From Endomicrobium sp. (GTDB lineage Bacteria; Elusimicrobiota; Endomicrobiia; Endomicrobiales; Endomicrobiaceae): a stretch of DNA of 53,952 nucleotides. Below the pieces are notes generated by a model, which was not told the DNA's origin, ran no database searches, and saw only the letters and a list, made by a program, of their open reading frames with translations. The stretch covers positions 1 to 53,952 of the forward strand of contig JAISUD010000026.1 of NCBI GenBank assembly GCA_031272265.1. Direction: 5' to 3'. Numbering within the stretch: the stretch's first letter is position 1; every line of letters starts with the position of its first letter. Positions 44,504 through 53,850 of this stretch are shown here, in pieces. The position numbers and the translations under genes are program-made.

Positions 44504-45037
44504 TCAATTTTTTAACTCTTCAAGATAATTCTCTATTCCTTTTTCTTGGAGATCCAAATCATCTTTGACGACATCTTTTGACATTTTATCCCTATACATT
44601 TTAAGTTTTTCTTTTAAACTTTTATCACTGACGGCTATTATCTGCACAGCCAAAATCGCAGCGTTTACAGCACCTGTTTTTCCTACCGCAAGAGTTGCAA
44701 CAGGCACACCCTTAGGCATCTGAACTATTGAAAATAAAGAATCTAAACTTGAAAAATTCCCGCTGGCAACAGGTACTCCTATAACAGGAAGAACAGTTTC
44801 AGAGGCAATAACGCCGGGAAGCGCAGCAGCCATTCCAGCAGCAGCTATAAAGACCTTCACACCTGAATTTTCCGCGTTTTGAATGCATTGTCTTAAATGT
44901 TGAGCAGTCCTGTGAGCCGAAGCAATATTTAAAGTATAAGATAAGTCAAATTTTTTTAAGATCTCAACAGATTCTTTTATCACTTTTAAGTCCGATCTTG
45001 AACCTACAATAATTGCCACGTCAACAACGGTCTTCAT
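44504..45037 (-). CDS. purE: N5-carboxyaminoimidazole ribonucleotide mutase
   Basis: PurE makes CAIR. The 177-residue protein opens with VAIIVGSRSDLKVIKESVEI. It then has IASAHRTAQHLRQC (about residues 38-51) and IAAAGMAAALPGVIAS (about 65-80), all conserved. The MxxGVPVATLAVG segment is also present. It overlaps purD by 17 nt. No purK is in the window. Confidence 0.95.
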   Translation of the reverse strand: MKTVVDVAIIVGSRSDLKVIKESVEILKKFDLSYTLNIASAHRTAQHLRQCIQNAENSGVKVFIAAAGMAAALPGVIASETVLPVIGVPVASGNFSSLDSLFSIVQMPKGVPVATLAVGKTGAVNAAILAVQIIAVSDKSLKEKLKMYRDKMSKDVVKDDLDLQEKGIENYLEELKN

Positions 45038-46301
45038 TCAGCGCCCTCCAAGCTATATCTTTCCTGTAATATACATTTTTAAAATACACCCGTCTAACGT
45101 TTGAATAAACTCTATCTATCGCCGCTTTTATACTATTGGCTTTTGAAGTAATACCTAAAACTCTGCCGCCGGAAGTAAAAAACTTCCCGTGTTCAAATTT
45201 TGTTCCAGCGTGAAATACTATCGTATCTTTACCGTCGATATTTTCCAATCCACTGATTTCAAACCCTGTCTCAAATTTTTCCGGATATCCATTTGAAGCA
45301 AGTACTACACATACCGAAAATTCTTTCTTCCAGTTAATTTTCAAACTTTGAAGTTCTTTATTCAAAACTGCAATGCAAACGTCAGTTAAATCCGTATCAA
45401 GCAAAGGCAAAACTGCCTGCGTTTCAGGATCGCCGAAACGACAGTTAAATTCTAAAACATACGGAGAGGAATCCCTAATAATTAATCCTATATATAAAAC
45501 ACCTTTATAATTAAGTTTTTCAGCTTTTATGCCGTTGACAACTTTACAAATTATCTCTTCAGCTTTTCTATTTAACTCGTTTGCTGCCAAAGGAGCAGGA
45601 GCATAGGCACCCATACCGCCGGTATTAGGCCCTTTGTCGTTGTCATTTATTCTTTTATGATCCTGCGAAGCAGGCATTATTGAGTAGGATATGCCATCAG
45701 TAAACACTAAATATGAAAGTTCAGGGCCGTGTATATATTCTTCTATAATTATATTTGTTCCTGCGGAACCCAAAATCCTATAATTCATTAATTGATTGAC
45801 AGAATTCTTAGCCTCGTCTCTACCGTTGCAAACATAAACACCTTTCCCAGCAGCAAGTCCGTCAGCCTTAACCACCACTCTTTGAGTTTCTCCATAATTA
45901 TCTAAAAATTTTAAAGCGTCCCTAACATTTGAAAAACAGTTGTACTGCGCCGTCGGTATACCGTATTTCTGCATAAATTTTTTTGAGTATATTTTGCTCG
46001 ATTCCAGTTCCGCCGCGCGTTTTGACGGCCCGACTATTTTTAACCCTTTAGCTTCAAAGTAATCAACTACTCCCAAAGATAAGGGGATTTCCGGCCCTAC
46101 AAACGTGAAATCTATTTTATTTTCCTCAGCAAAGCCAGCAAGTCCCTCAAAATCATCTACTGAAATATCTACATTTGACGCAATCTGAGACGTTCCCCCG
46201 TTGCCCGGCGCGCAATATACTTTGTCTATTTTAGAACTCTTTAAAAACTGCCGACATATCGCGTGTTCTCTTCCACCGGATCCTATAATTAATACTCTCA
46301 T
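45021..46301 (-). CDS. purD: Phosphoribosylamine-glycine ligase
   Basis: PurD makes GAR from phosphoribosylamine, glycine and ATP. The 426-residue ATP-grasp enzyme begins VLIIGSGGREHAICR. It has FVGPEIPLSLG, VVKADGLAAGKGVYV (about residues 146-160), the catalytic NTGGMGAYAP and LEFNCRFGDPETQAVLP (about 287). It overlaps purE. Confidence 0.96.
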   Translation of the reverse strand: MRVLIIGSGGREHAICRQFLKSSKIDKVYCAPGNGGTSQIASNVDISVDDFEGLAGFAEENKIDFTFVGPEIPLSLGVVDYFEAKGLKIVGPSKRAAELESSKIYSKKFMQKYGIPTAQYNCFSNVRDALKFLDNYGETQRVVVKADGLAAGKGVYVCNGRDEAKNSVNQLMNYRILGSAGTNIIIEEYIHGPELSYLVFTDGISYSIMPASQDHKRINDNDKGPNTGGMGAYAPAPLAANELNRKAEEIICKVVNGIKAEKLNYKGVLYIGLIIRDSSPYVLEFNCRFGDPETQAVLPLLDTDLTDVCIAVLNKELQSLKINWKKEFSVCVVLASNGYPEKFETGFEISGLENIDGKDTIVFHAGTKFEHGKFFTSGGRVLGITSKANSIKAAIDRVYSNVRRVYFKNVYYRKDIAWRALNEDRC

Positions 46302-46807
46302 CTAATCCCCATACTTTAAAATTTAATATTCATTACAATTATTTTACAAAATAATAGTGAGCTTGACAATTTTTAGAAACATGAACATCCAATTTATATA
46401 CCCTCCTTTTTAAACAGGCATTAAAAACTAAAACTTTACCAATAAAAATCAGTAGCACATCGTAAAAATAACACTTTAAGCTATATCGTTAAAGTAGCAG
46501 GCATTGCCTCAAAATAAATTTTATATTCTACTATTATTCTGAAAATCCGCAGAAATAACACCGTTTTTTGTTTCCCTAGACAGAACATTTTACACGACAG
46601 ATTGTATTTAAAGTTTGAAATAGATAAGTTATAAAGACTGCGTATAACATCCAAGATAAGAATCATTATGCATTCTTGTTTAACCGGTGATAGACGACGA
46701 AGTTTCAAAATACGCAAAAATTATACGAAGCAAGCAGAACTTCCAACGACAAAAAATCTCTTCCTTTTCTTTATATAAATAAACTCTTTTTATTAGCAAA
46801 TAATCAA
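46302..46807. other. Gap between purQ and purD
   Basis: This AT-rich stretch has one minus-strand open frame (46481-46717, 78 codons) that lacks a ribosome site and a recognisable protein pattern. I treat it as chance. In many genomes purF lies near here, but I see no trace of its MCGIxG start. Confidence 0.4.
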
Positions 46808-47596
46808 TTATCGTCCCACAAAATCAACAGCGTTCTGAAAAATTACTTTTCCCCAGCCGTATTTTCCGTTAAAACTTTTTTTCGCGGGATGCTGCAAGCC
46901 AAAAATATATCTCTCGGGATGAGGCATAAGTCCTAAAATGTTTCCTTTTATATTACATATTCCAGCTATCTGTTCCGCGGATCCATTCGGAGCTAAAGGA
47001 TACTCCGGTTCGTTTCCCTCTTTTGAGGAATACCTAAAAACAATTTGGTTGTTTTTATTCAAATTATCCAAAAGTTTTTCATTATTCGGAATAAACTTTC
47101 CTTCACCGTGAGCTACAGGCAGACTTATGACATCAGGCAGATTTTTCGCCCAAATACAGCAAGATTCATTCCCAATTTTCTTCTCTGTTTTTAAATAAAC
47201 CCAGCGGCATTCAAATTTATTAGAATCATTATAAGAAAGAGTAGAAACTTGTTTAAAAAGTTTCACGTCGGGAAGCAATCCCATTTTAACCAGAACTTGG
47301 AAACCATTGCATATGCCTATAATCGGTTTGCCGTCTAATGCGTATTTTCTGACTTTATCCCCGAGTTTACTTTTGATTTCATTTGACAATATCTTACCCG
47401 AGGCTATATCATCGCCGTAAGAAAATCCACCCGGAAAAGCTAAAATATCATATTCAAAGATCTTATCTTTTTTTTCAATGAGAGTGTTAATATGAACGCG
47501 TTCCACAGCGGCCCCGCATAATTCAAAAGCGCTCTGTGTCTCCCAATCACAATTCGTCCCCGCAGTTCTCAAAATTAATACTTTAACTTTTTTCAT
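46808..47596 (-). CDS. purQ: FGAM synthase, glutaminase subunit
   Basis: PurQ supplies ammonia from glutamine to PurL. The 262-residue class I amidotransferase has GGFSYGDDIASG, the nucleophile elbow GICNGFQVLVKMG (about residues 94-106), PVAHGEGKF and the C-terminal His-Glu MPHPERY. It is somewhat longer than the Bacillus-type subunit. A 131-base gap separates it from purL. Confidence 0.95.
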   Translation of the reverse strand: MKKVKVLILRTAGTNCDWETQSAFELCGAAVERVHINTLIEKKDKIFEYDILAFPGGFSYGDDIASGKILSNEIKSKLGDKVRKYALDGKPIIGICNGFQVLVKMGLLPDVKLFKQVSTLSYNDSNKFECRWVYLKTEKKIGNESCCIWAKNLPDVISLPVAHGEGKFIPNNEKLLDNLNKNNQIVFRYSSKEGNEPEYPLAPNGSAEQIAGICNIKGNILGLMPHPERYIFGLQHPAKKSFNGKYGWGKVIFQNAVDFVGR

Positions 47597-47727
47597 ATTT
47601 TTCCCTCAACATACGTTTGAGTTTGTTAAGTGATTCATCGTTGATTTTATAATCCCATTATTTTGTCGGAGTTGATTTATCAAGATTTTATATCATAAAT
47701 CGCGGTTCCTATACAACAATTAGAAAA

Positions 47728-50169
47728 CTACCAATTAATAGTACTACGCCACGAATTTAAAAGAACTTTAAAATCTTCTTGTATTTTCACTTTGTTTTTT
47801 TTACTCTCAAAAATTACCTCTTTATCGTTGCTTACGCAACCGATCTCGGAAAAAGCAGTGCCTTTGAAAATTTTTCCAAACTTTTCTTCGTTATCAGATT
47901 TTACTTCAACGACAAACCTTCCATTAGATTCAGAAAATAATATCTCAGCGGGCGTCATCTCTTCTCTGATTTCCTCCTTTCCTTTTAAAACGTAAGAAGT
48001 TTTTACAGCATCTATGTCTATTTTTACACCTTTACCCGCCGAAAAAGCCATTTCACTTACTGCCACCGCGATCCCTCCTTCAGAACAATCGTGGCAGGAT
48101 TCTATCAAATTCTCACTCACCGCTTGATAAATCTTTTCCATTACGTTCTTAGATTCTTTTGGATACACATCAGGCACTATACCGCTGCAAATATTTTTTA
48201 TTTTAGCGAATACCGAACCGCCAAGTTCATTTCTCGTAAGACCTAGAACAAATATTTTATTCCCGTCGTTTTTTAAAGGCATCGTAATAGTATTTTCAAC
48301 ATTCTCAATAACACCCATTGCAGATATTAAAAGCGCCGAAGGTATTGAATACTTCTTTCCGTCTATAGAGTATTCATTGTGCAAACTGTCCTTTCCTGAA
48401 ATAAAAGGAATGTCAAAAGCCTTTGATATTTTGTAACAAGCTTTTGCCGCGCATACCAAACTTCCTAAAATCTCCGGATCATTAGGATTTCCCCAGCAAA
48501 AATTATCCAATAACGATATCCTCCTAATGTCAGCGCCTACGGCAACAGCATTCCTCAAAGCTTCCTCTATTGCGGACGCCGCCATTTTATAGGGATTTAT
48601 TTTCCCGTACTGAGGATTTAAACCGTTAGATAAAACAATACCTCTTTTTGTATCTTTAACAACAGTGTACGGAAAAATAACGGCAGCATCGCCGGGTCCT
48701 GAAATTTCAATATTATTCCCTTGCAACGGTTTTATAATAGTTTGCCCCTGCACCTCATGGTCGTATTGCCTGACAATCCATTCCCTAGAACAAACGTTTA
48801 AATCTGCAAGCAAGGCTTTAAGAGATATAGAAATCTCAGAAGAATTCATCTTAACAGGTTCTTGTATTTTTTCTTCTTTCATCTTGTAAACTGCGCGTTT
48901 AACAGGTTTAGGAACTCCTTCGTGCAGAAACTCCATGTCAACACTTGTAACAACTTCGCCGTTATATAGAAGAGTAAGCTTTCCCTCATTTGTAAATTCG
49001 CCTATGCAAACTGCTTCAACGTTTTCTTTTTCAAATACTTCAATAATTTCCTCTTTATGTTCCGGCGGAACAGCAAAAACCATTCTTTCCTGCGCTTCCG
49101 AAATCCATATTTCCCACGGACGGAGTCCGTCGTATTTTAAAGGTACTTTATCTAGATAAACAACAGCGCCAGTTTTACTGCCAAGTTCGCCTACAGCGCT
49201 GGATAAACCACCGGCTCCGCAGTCGGTAACGGCCCTATAAAGGTTTAAATCCCTTGCTTTAATCATTGTGTCTAATACTTTCTTTTCAATTATAGGATTG
49301 CCTATTTGAACAGCGCTTACATCGGATTCTTTATCAAGCTCTACGGAAGAAAATGTCGCTCCGTGTATTCCATCCCTGCCTGTTTTTCCGCCTACAACTA
49401 AAATTAAATCGCCTGGTTTAACTTCTTTATATATTTTATCTTTAGGTATTATACCCATAGTTCCACAATAGACAAGCGGATTTGCCGTATAACCGTCGTC
49501 AAAACAAATTGCGCCGTTTACAGTAGGTATTCCCATTCTATTCCCGTAGTCCCTAACACCCGACACAACGCCCTTCATTATTCTCTTAGGGTGGTGCACA
49601 CCTTCTGGAATTTTAGAAGCTTCTATACCGAAATCTCCAAAACAAAACACATCAGTATTAGCCAAAGGCTTAGCGCCAAGACCGACGCCTAGAATATCTC
49701 TTATAACGCCGCCTATGCCTGTCGCAGAACCGCCGTAAGGTTCAAGCGCAGACGGATGATTATGCGTTTCAACTTTAAAAGCAACTCCGTTTTCAAGATC
49801 AAACTCAATAATTCCGGCATTATCTTTAAAAACAGACAAACACCATTTTTTATTTAATTCAACCGTAGCTTTAAAAATAGTTTCTTTTAAAAGATTATTA
49901 TACGTTTTTTTTGTTTTCTCGCCCTCTCTCTCTTCTGTATATTCTATTATCCCCGTAAGCGTTTTATGTTTACAATGTTCGCTCCATGTCTGGGCTATAG
50001 TCTCAATTTCAACATCGCTGGGATTTCTTTTAAGTTTTTTAAAATAGCTCTGTACCGCTTTCATCTCTTCAAGTGATAGCGAAAGAACATTTTTTTTGCT
50101 TAATTCAATAAGCTGTTCATCGGATAAATTTAAAACCTCAATAACTTTACAATCAGCCGTGTATTTCAT
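47728..50169 (-). CDS. purL: FGAM synthase, large subunit
   Basis: PurL converts FGAR to FGAM with ATP and ammonia from PurQ. The 813-residue protein has an N-terminal linker with QTWSEHCKHKTLTG. It has the substrate and metal motifs KVETHNHPSALEPYGGSATG (about residues 133-152), TDCGAGGLSSAVGELG, and the second half with DNFCWGNP, ISGKDSLHNEY and SCHDCSEGGIAVAVSEMAF. It is longer than the B. subtilis form, but the domain set is normal for a stand-alone PurL working with PurS and PurQ. Confidence 0.95.
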   Translation of the reverse strand: MKYTADCKVIEVLNLSDEQLIELSKKNVLSLSLEEMKAVQSYFKKLKRNPSDVEIETIAQTWSEHCKHKTLTGIIEYTEEREGEKTKKTYNNLLKETIFKATVELNKKWCLSVFKDNAGIIEFDLENGVAFKVETHNHPSALEPYGGSATGIGGVIRDILGVGLGAKPLANTDVFCFGDFGIEASKIPEGVHHPKRIMKGVVSGVRDYGNRMGIPTVNGAICFDDGYTANPLVYCGTMGIIPKDKIYKEVKPGDLILVVGGKTGRDGIHGATFSSVELDKESDVSAVQIGNPIIEKKVLDTMIKARDLNLYRAVTDCGAGGLSSAVGELGSKTGAVVYLDKVPLKYDGLRPWEIWISEAQERMVFAVPPEHKEEIIEVFEKENVEAVCIGEFTNEGKLTLLYNGEVVTSVDMEFLHEGVPKPVKRAVYKMKEEKIQEPVKMNSSEISISLKALLADLNVCSREWIVRQYDHEVQGQTIIKPLQGNNIEISGPGDAAVIFPYTVVKDTKRGIVLSNGLNPQYGKINPYKMAASAIEEALRNAVAVGADIRRISLLDNFCWGNPNDPEILGSLVCAAKACYKISKAFDIPFISGKDSLHNEYSIDGKKYSIPSALLISAMGVIENVENTITMPLKNDGNKIFVLGLTRNELGGSVFAKIKNICSGIVPDVYPKESKNVMEKIYQAVSENLIESCHDCSEGGIAVAVSEMAFSAGKGVKIDIDAVKTSYVLKGKEEIREEMTPAEILFSESNGRFVVEVKSDNEEKFGKIFKGTAFSEIGCVSNDKEVIFESKKNKVKIQEDFKVLLNSWRSTINW

Positions 50170-50288
50170 TTTATTAGAAACGCTCTAACTTGTTTAAATA
50201 ATTTTAGTACCAAAATTTTTAAACTGAAATAAAAGAAACAAATTTATTTTTACCGCGCTTCCGCTTTAAATGCAGAATATAAAACAAG

Positions 50289-50810
50289 TCAGCGTATTTT
50301 ACACTCCTGTATCAATGTATTTGCTAGCAATTTTGTCGCTATGATATTTAAAATCGTCCGTGAAACTCCACCATATAGACAATACTTATGTCCCGTATTA
50401 ACTTTAATTTCCTTTACAATCCCTAAATCTTTCACGGCTTTTACTAAGCTTTCAGATACCGTGTCGGTAACGCCTTTTTTATACCATACCTCTATAACGG
50501 AAAAATTAGGATCTGAACTAGGTACCGAGACAAAATCCCCTTCAGTAGCAGATTTTGAAACAACCTTGCAATATCGTTCTGTTCCGCTCTGCATAAGATA
50601 TACTATATAATTTTCCGTGATTCTATCGCTTAAGAGTTCACAAGCTATAGTTTCGGCCTCAACGGAACTTATGCCACCATCAATAATATATAACGGGGAA
50701 TACTCAACTTTCGTTACATCTTTAACGCCGATTCCGCAAATATCGGATAAAACATGTTCACTACGAGGATTTTTAAAGCCTTTTTTTGTAAGAATTTCTA
50801 TCTTAAACAT
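50289..50810 (-). CDS. purS: PurS-like protein with two tandem PurS domains
   Basis: The 173-residue protein is about twice normal PurS size. Residues 1-72 (MFKIEILTKKGFKNPRSE through LLSDRITENY) and about 101-173 (IEVWYKKGVTDTVSESLVKAVKDLG through TKLLANTLIQECKIR) each fit the PurS plan. That plan is a beta strand, KxGV.D, helix, GI..V, and a helix with LL.N. It probably structures the PurL-PurQ complex. It lies between purC (1-nt overlap) and purL. The assignment rests on pattern and position. Confidence 0.8.
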   Translation of the reverse strand: MFKIEILTKKGFKNPRSEHVLSDICGIGVKDVTKVEYSPLYIIDGGISSVEAETIACELLSDRITENYIVYLMQSGTERYCKVVSKSATEGDFVSVPSSDPNFSVIEVWYKKGVTDTVSESLVKAVKDLGIVKEIKVNTGHKYCLYGGVSRTILNIIATKLLANTLIQECKIR

Positions 50811-51688
50811 TATAAATTTCTCCCCGTTAACTTCTCATACGCGCTAGTGTATTTTTCCATAGTCTTTTCAACAACGTTCTTAGGAAGTTCAGGAGCGGGC
50901 GAAGACTTATCCCAATTTATATGTTCAAGATAATCTCTTACGTACTGTTTATCTAAGCTGTCTTGAGGTTTCCCCTCTTCATACTTATCCGCCTCCCAAA
51001 ATCTTGACGAATCGGGAGTAAAAATCTCGTCTATCAATATTAGTTTACCGTCATAAAAACCAAATTCCAGTTTCGTATCCGCGACTATTATCCCTCTTAA
51101 AAGGGAATATTCGCTTACTTTTTTATATAAACCGATTGAAATTTTCCTTAAATTTTCAGCAACGTTTTTTCCTACTCTTTCTATTACCTCCTCAAAAGAA
51201 ATATTCTCGTCATGTTTTCCACCCTCTTCTTTGCTTGATGGCGTAAAAATAGGCTCCGGAAGTTTTGAAGATTCTCCAAGTCCCACAGGAAGTTTTATAC
51301 CGCATACGCTTTGCGATTTCTTATACTCTTTCCAGCCCGAGCCTGCAAGGTATCCTCTAACAATGCACTCTATATCCACTCTATCAGCTTTTTTTACTAT
51401 CATTGACCTATCGCGTAAATACTCGTACTGTTTAAGTGTTGTCGGGAAACTCTCAAAATCTCCGGTAATAATATGATTAGGAACTATACCTTGAACAAAA
51501 TCAAACCAAAACATTGAAAGTTTGTGAAGAACTTTGCCTTTTTTAGTAATTAGAGTCGGAATAACATGATCAAAAGCTGAAATCCTGTCAGAAGCAACAA
51601 TTAAATAACTCTGCCCTAAGTCGTAGACATTTCTAACCTTACCCTTATGCACCAAAGGAAGATTTATGATATCTTCTCTATCACTCAT
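50810..51688 (-). CDS. purC: SAICAR synthetase
   Basis: PurC couples CAIR to aspartate using ATP. I use ATG 51688 (MSDREDIINLP) because AAGGAA lies about 7 nt upstream; the track start adds 14 residues unlike the family. The 292-residue protein is the long form, with HKGKVRNVYDLG, LIVASDRISAFDHV, ECIVRGYLAGSGWKEY, IVADTKLEFGF and DEIFTPDSSRFW. It is the first gene of the pur run; a TATAAT lies upstream near 51740, but no good -35 is seen. Confidence 0.95.
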   Translation of the reverse strand: MSDREDIINLPLVHKGKVRNVYDLGQSYLIVASDRISAFDHVIPTLITKKGKVLHKLSMFWFDFVQGIVPNHIITGDFESFPTTLKQYEYLRDRSMIVKKADRVDIECIVRGYLAGSGWKEYKKSQSVCGIKLPVGLGESSKLPEPIFTPSSKEEGGKHDENISFEEVIERVGKNVAENLRKISIGLYKKVSEYSLLRGIIVADTKLEFGFYDGKLILIDEIFTPDSSRFWEADKYEEGKPQDSLDKQYVRDYLEHINWDKSSPAPELPKNVVEKTMEKYTSAYEKLTGRNL

Positions 51689-51730
51689 TTTACTTTCCTT
51701 TTTAAAATTGTCATTACTATAACAATACAA

Positions 51731-52460
51731 TAAATATATTATAATCCTTTATTAGAGCATAAACGGAAAGAAAGGTAAACGTTGCGTCAGCTCTAAACAG
51801 ATACGCCCACTATTTTCAAAAATAAGACATCTTACTTTGCGTGTATATCGGCTTTGCTCCATTTCACTAGGTTTACCACTTCACGCTATGTTATAATCTC
51901 TGTCACCTGATTGAATTATTTTAAAATCTCACTTTAAAAAATTTGGAAAAACCAGTATATAAATGCCCTCTGAGTTAAACAATATCACAGCAAAAAGACA
52001 GTAATAGCACCTTTATATCACTTTGTACAGCGAAATTATTTGTCAATAATAATAACCCACTTAATATTTTACTTAATAATTTACTTACAGTTTATTAATT
52101 TACGAAATTGCAAATATTTTGTCAATCTTAGTTTCAGACATAAACTTTTTTGGTTTTGTCCCTCTTACCCTGCTTCTTAAAGCTTAGTTTTGCGAGACAA
52201 CCCTTTAACATAACTAAAAAGATATACAACACTATTAACAAAATCAAAAGTAAAATGCAAAATACACGATAAATAAACAAACAATAAATTAAAAACACCG
52301 CAAGAAAAACTATTAATTAAACAAAATAAACAAAATACACATAAGGCATAAAAATAAAAAAGTAAGATGAAAAAATCACAATAGCTATTAATATTTATTA
52401 CAACTGATTCAGATATTCTTTATTACAATAAAGAAAACAAAAGCGGTGTTTGCAGACGGG
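51731..52460. other. Gap upstream of purC without genes
   Basis: This stretch is very AT-rich, especially 52080-52400. No open frame of credible composition, tRNA or purine riboswitch pattern is visible. The purC promoter should lie close to its left end. Confidence 0.4.
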
Positions 52461-52469
52461 AATATGAAA

Positions 52470-52638
52470 GACTTGTAGGCAAACCACAATAAACTGGAAC
52501 GTGAAAAGAATAGAGAGACAAAGAACCATAAAAAAACAACTTGCAGAACTAGCCAATTCTCTCAACGTACAAACAGATATCGCCATATTTAGAGAAGAGG
52601 TAACAAACTATCAGATTAATATGCAGGATCTAAATTAA
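52470..52638 (+). pseudogene. Coiled-coil protein relic
   Basis: On the plus strand one frame, open after a TGA, reads NVKRIERQRTIKKQLAELAN, then SLNVQTDIAIFREEVTNYQI, and ends MQDLN before TAA. The heptad-like text is protein-like and the opposite-strand ORF (52398-52586) is its shadow. No valid start is seen, so it is a fragment. Family unknown. Confidence 0.4.
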
Positions 52639-52841
52639 GGCTGTAAGTGACACTCCTAATGAGGAAAAGATAACCCCAAAGTGTGTCCTTGCACTACGAA
52701 ACTTCTTTATAGATACCCTACAATATCCAACATTTATCTCAGTCGTTTGTAAATCTATTAAACGAAAGGAGATGAAATGAAAACTCAGTACAGAATACGA
52801 TATTAATTAATTTGACATAATATTTATTAAATGGGATTAGT

Positions 52842-52931
52842 ATGAAAAAGTTATCAGTTGTTTCAGTGTTGTTGGTATTGTTCGGATGAGGGAAACACTT
52901 GAATTCTATCAGCGAGACTCTTAAGATATAA
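52842..52931 (+). pseudogene. Lipoprotein relic with stop at the lipobox Cys
   Basis: ATG 52842 reads MKKLSVVSVLLVLFG, then TGA, then GKHLNSISETLKI and stop. The TGA falls exactly where a lipobox Cys (TGT/TGC) would be after LLVLFG. A 9-codon frame with a strong AAAGGAG site lies just upstream (near 52776, MKTQYRIRY). Both look like relics of a small-protein operon like that at 1-3.6 kb, but on the plus strand. Confidence 0.5.
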
Positions 52932-53052
52932 AAAGCAATAGTAAATACTAAATATAAAATACACACTTTACTCCGACTAGTCTGTTAGTTTAAGAAAGAA
53001 AATTCACCACAAAATATACTAACTCAGAACATACACACTGAGTAGGAGTTTC

Positions 53053-53290
53053 ATGAGCTTGTCCCAAGCGAAAACACGTTTAGTAGAAACCAAACAATTG
53101 ATAATTATAGAACAATGAATGAACACTAAACCTGCATAAACAAAATAAAATAGACTTCCCTGCGCGGCAAAACTGGAGCTACTATAAGGGATTATCGGCA
53201 GAATAGTTATTAGAATTATGAGCTGAGAAGCCAGCAATTAAAAGAAAGCGCAATTCAAGCCACTGAGAAGTTTAGACTAAGAAAACGCTA
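53053..53290 (+). pseudogene. Relic of a small protein gene
   Basis: ATG 53053 has a good ribosome site (AGGAG, about 6 nt) and reads MSLSQAKTRLVETKQLIIIE before a stop. The following bases contain several more stops and a short hydrophobic stretch (GIIGRIVIRIMS). The track ORF on the other strand is its shadow. It is a decayed gene of unknown kind. Confidence 0.35.
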
Positions 53291-53539
53291 GATTTATTTT
53301 AAAATCCCATTCATCCATATCTATACCGTCAACATATCAACAGACCCAAACTAATAGAATACTGGTTAGGGTAATATAAAAAGAAAACAACTCATACGCT
53401 CATTTTTGCAGCGTAAACGTAAACTCTATATCTCTATACTTTTTATTACAAAAACTAAATCACCTGCTTTCTGAACTGTGCATTAATATCAGAAATTTAA
53501 TCATTAAATTTCTTTGAGTTTTACAAGTTTCGCGCGCCT

Positions 53540-53850
53540 CATAAAATTCCCCAGCGGGACCAGTTTTTATCAAATAAAGCACAATGTGCCGAAATATTAC
53601 TTATCATTAAAACATTTCCTCTAATCTGAGCATAAAATTTGATCCGCTGGCCCGTTGTAAATTCCTTGCGAGGAACTTAGCACAGTTGCGATTAGAGGTT
53701 TGTGTTTATTGCTAACTGCTGGTATTAACTTATTAACTCTCTCTTGCATCTCACGTGTAGCTTTTTTTGTGAATGTTACTGCAAGTATTGTTGGAGGTTC
53801 AACACTATCCCTTCCTATCCTATTCTGTCACCCCACTTTTCTTTTTCTTG
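53540..53850 (-). pseudogene. UvrD/PcrA-type helicase fragment
   Basis: The minus strand reads EPPTILAVTFTKKATREMQE and RVNKLIPAVSNKHKPLIAT in one frame, ending at a TAG (53621). This is the motif Ia segment of UvrD/PcrA/Rep helicases (ILAxTFTNKAAxEMxERV). A shifted frame beyond it (AKFLRKEFTTGQRIKFYAQ) could be the next part. Nothing of the Walker A segment is recognised upstream; instead there is a Lys/Glu-rich stretch. It is a short broken remnant. Confidence 0.65.

Noticed and set aside
46481-46717. Minus-strand ORF of 78 codons in the purQ-purD gap
   Set aside because: It has no ribosome site or recognisable pattern, and its composition is that of AT-rich noncoding DNA.
51689-51950. Purine riboswitch before purC
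   Set aside because: None of the conserved loop sequences or three-way junction pairing could be seen on the minus strand.
52398-52586. Minus-strand ORF with hydrophobic residues
   Set aside because: The opposite strand reads as a coiled-coil protein, so this is its shadow.
52811-52841. Promoter TTGACA before the lipoprotein relic
   Set aside because: At normal spacing the -10 would fall on the ribosome site next to the ATG, leaving no room for a leader.
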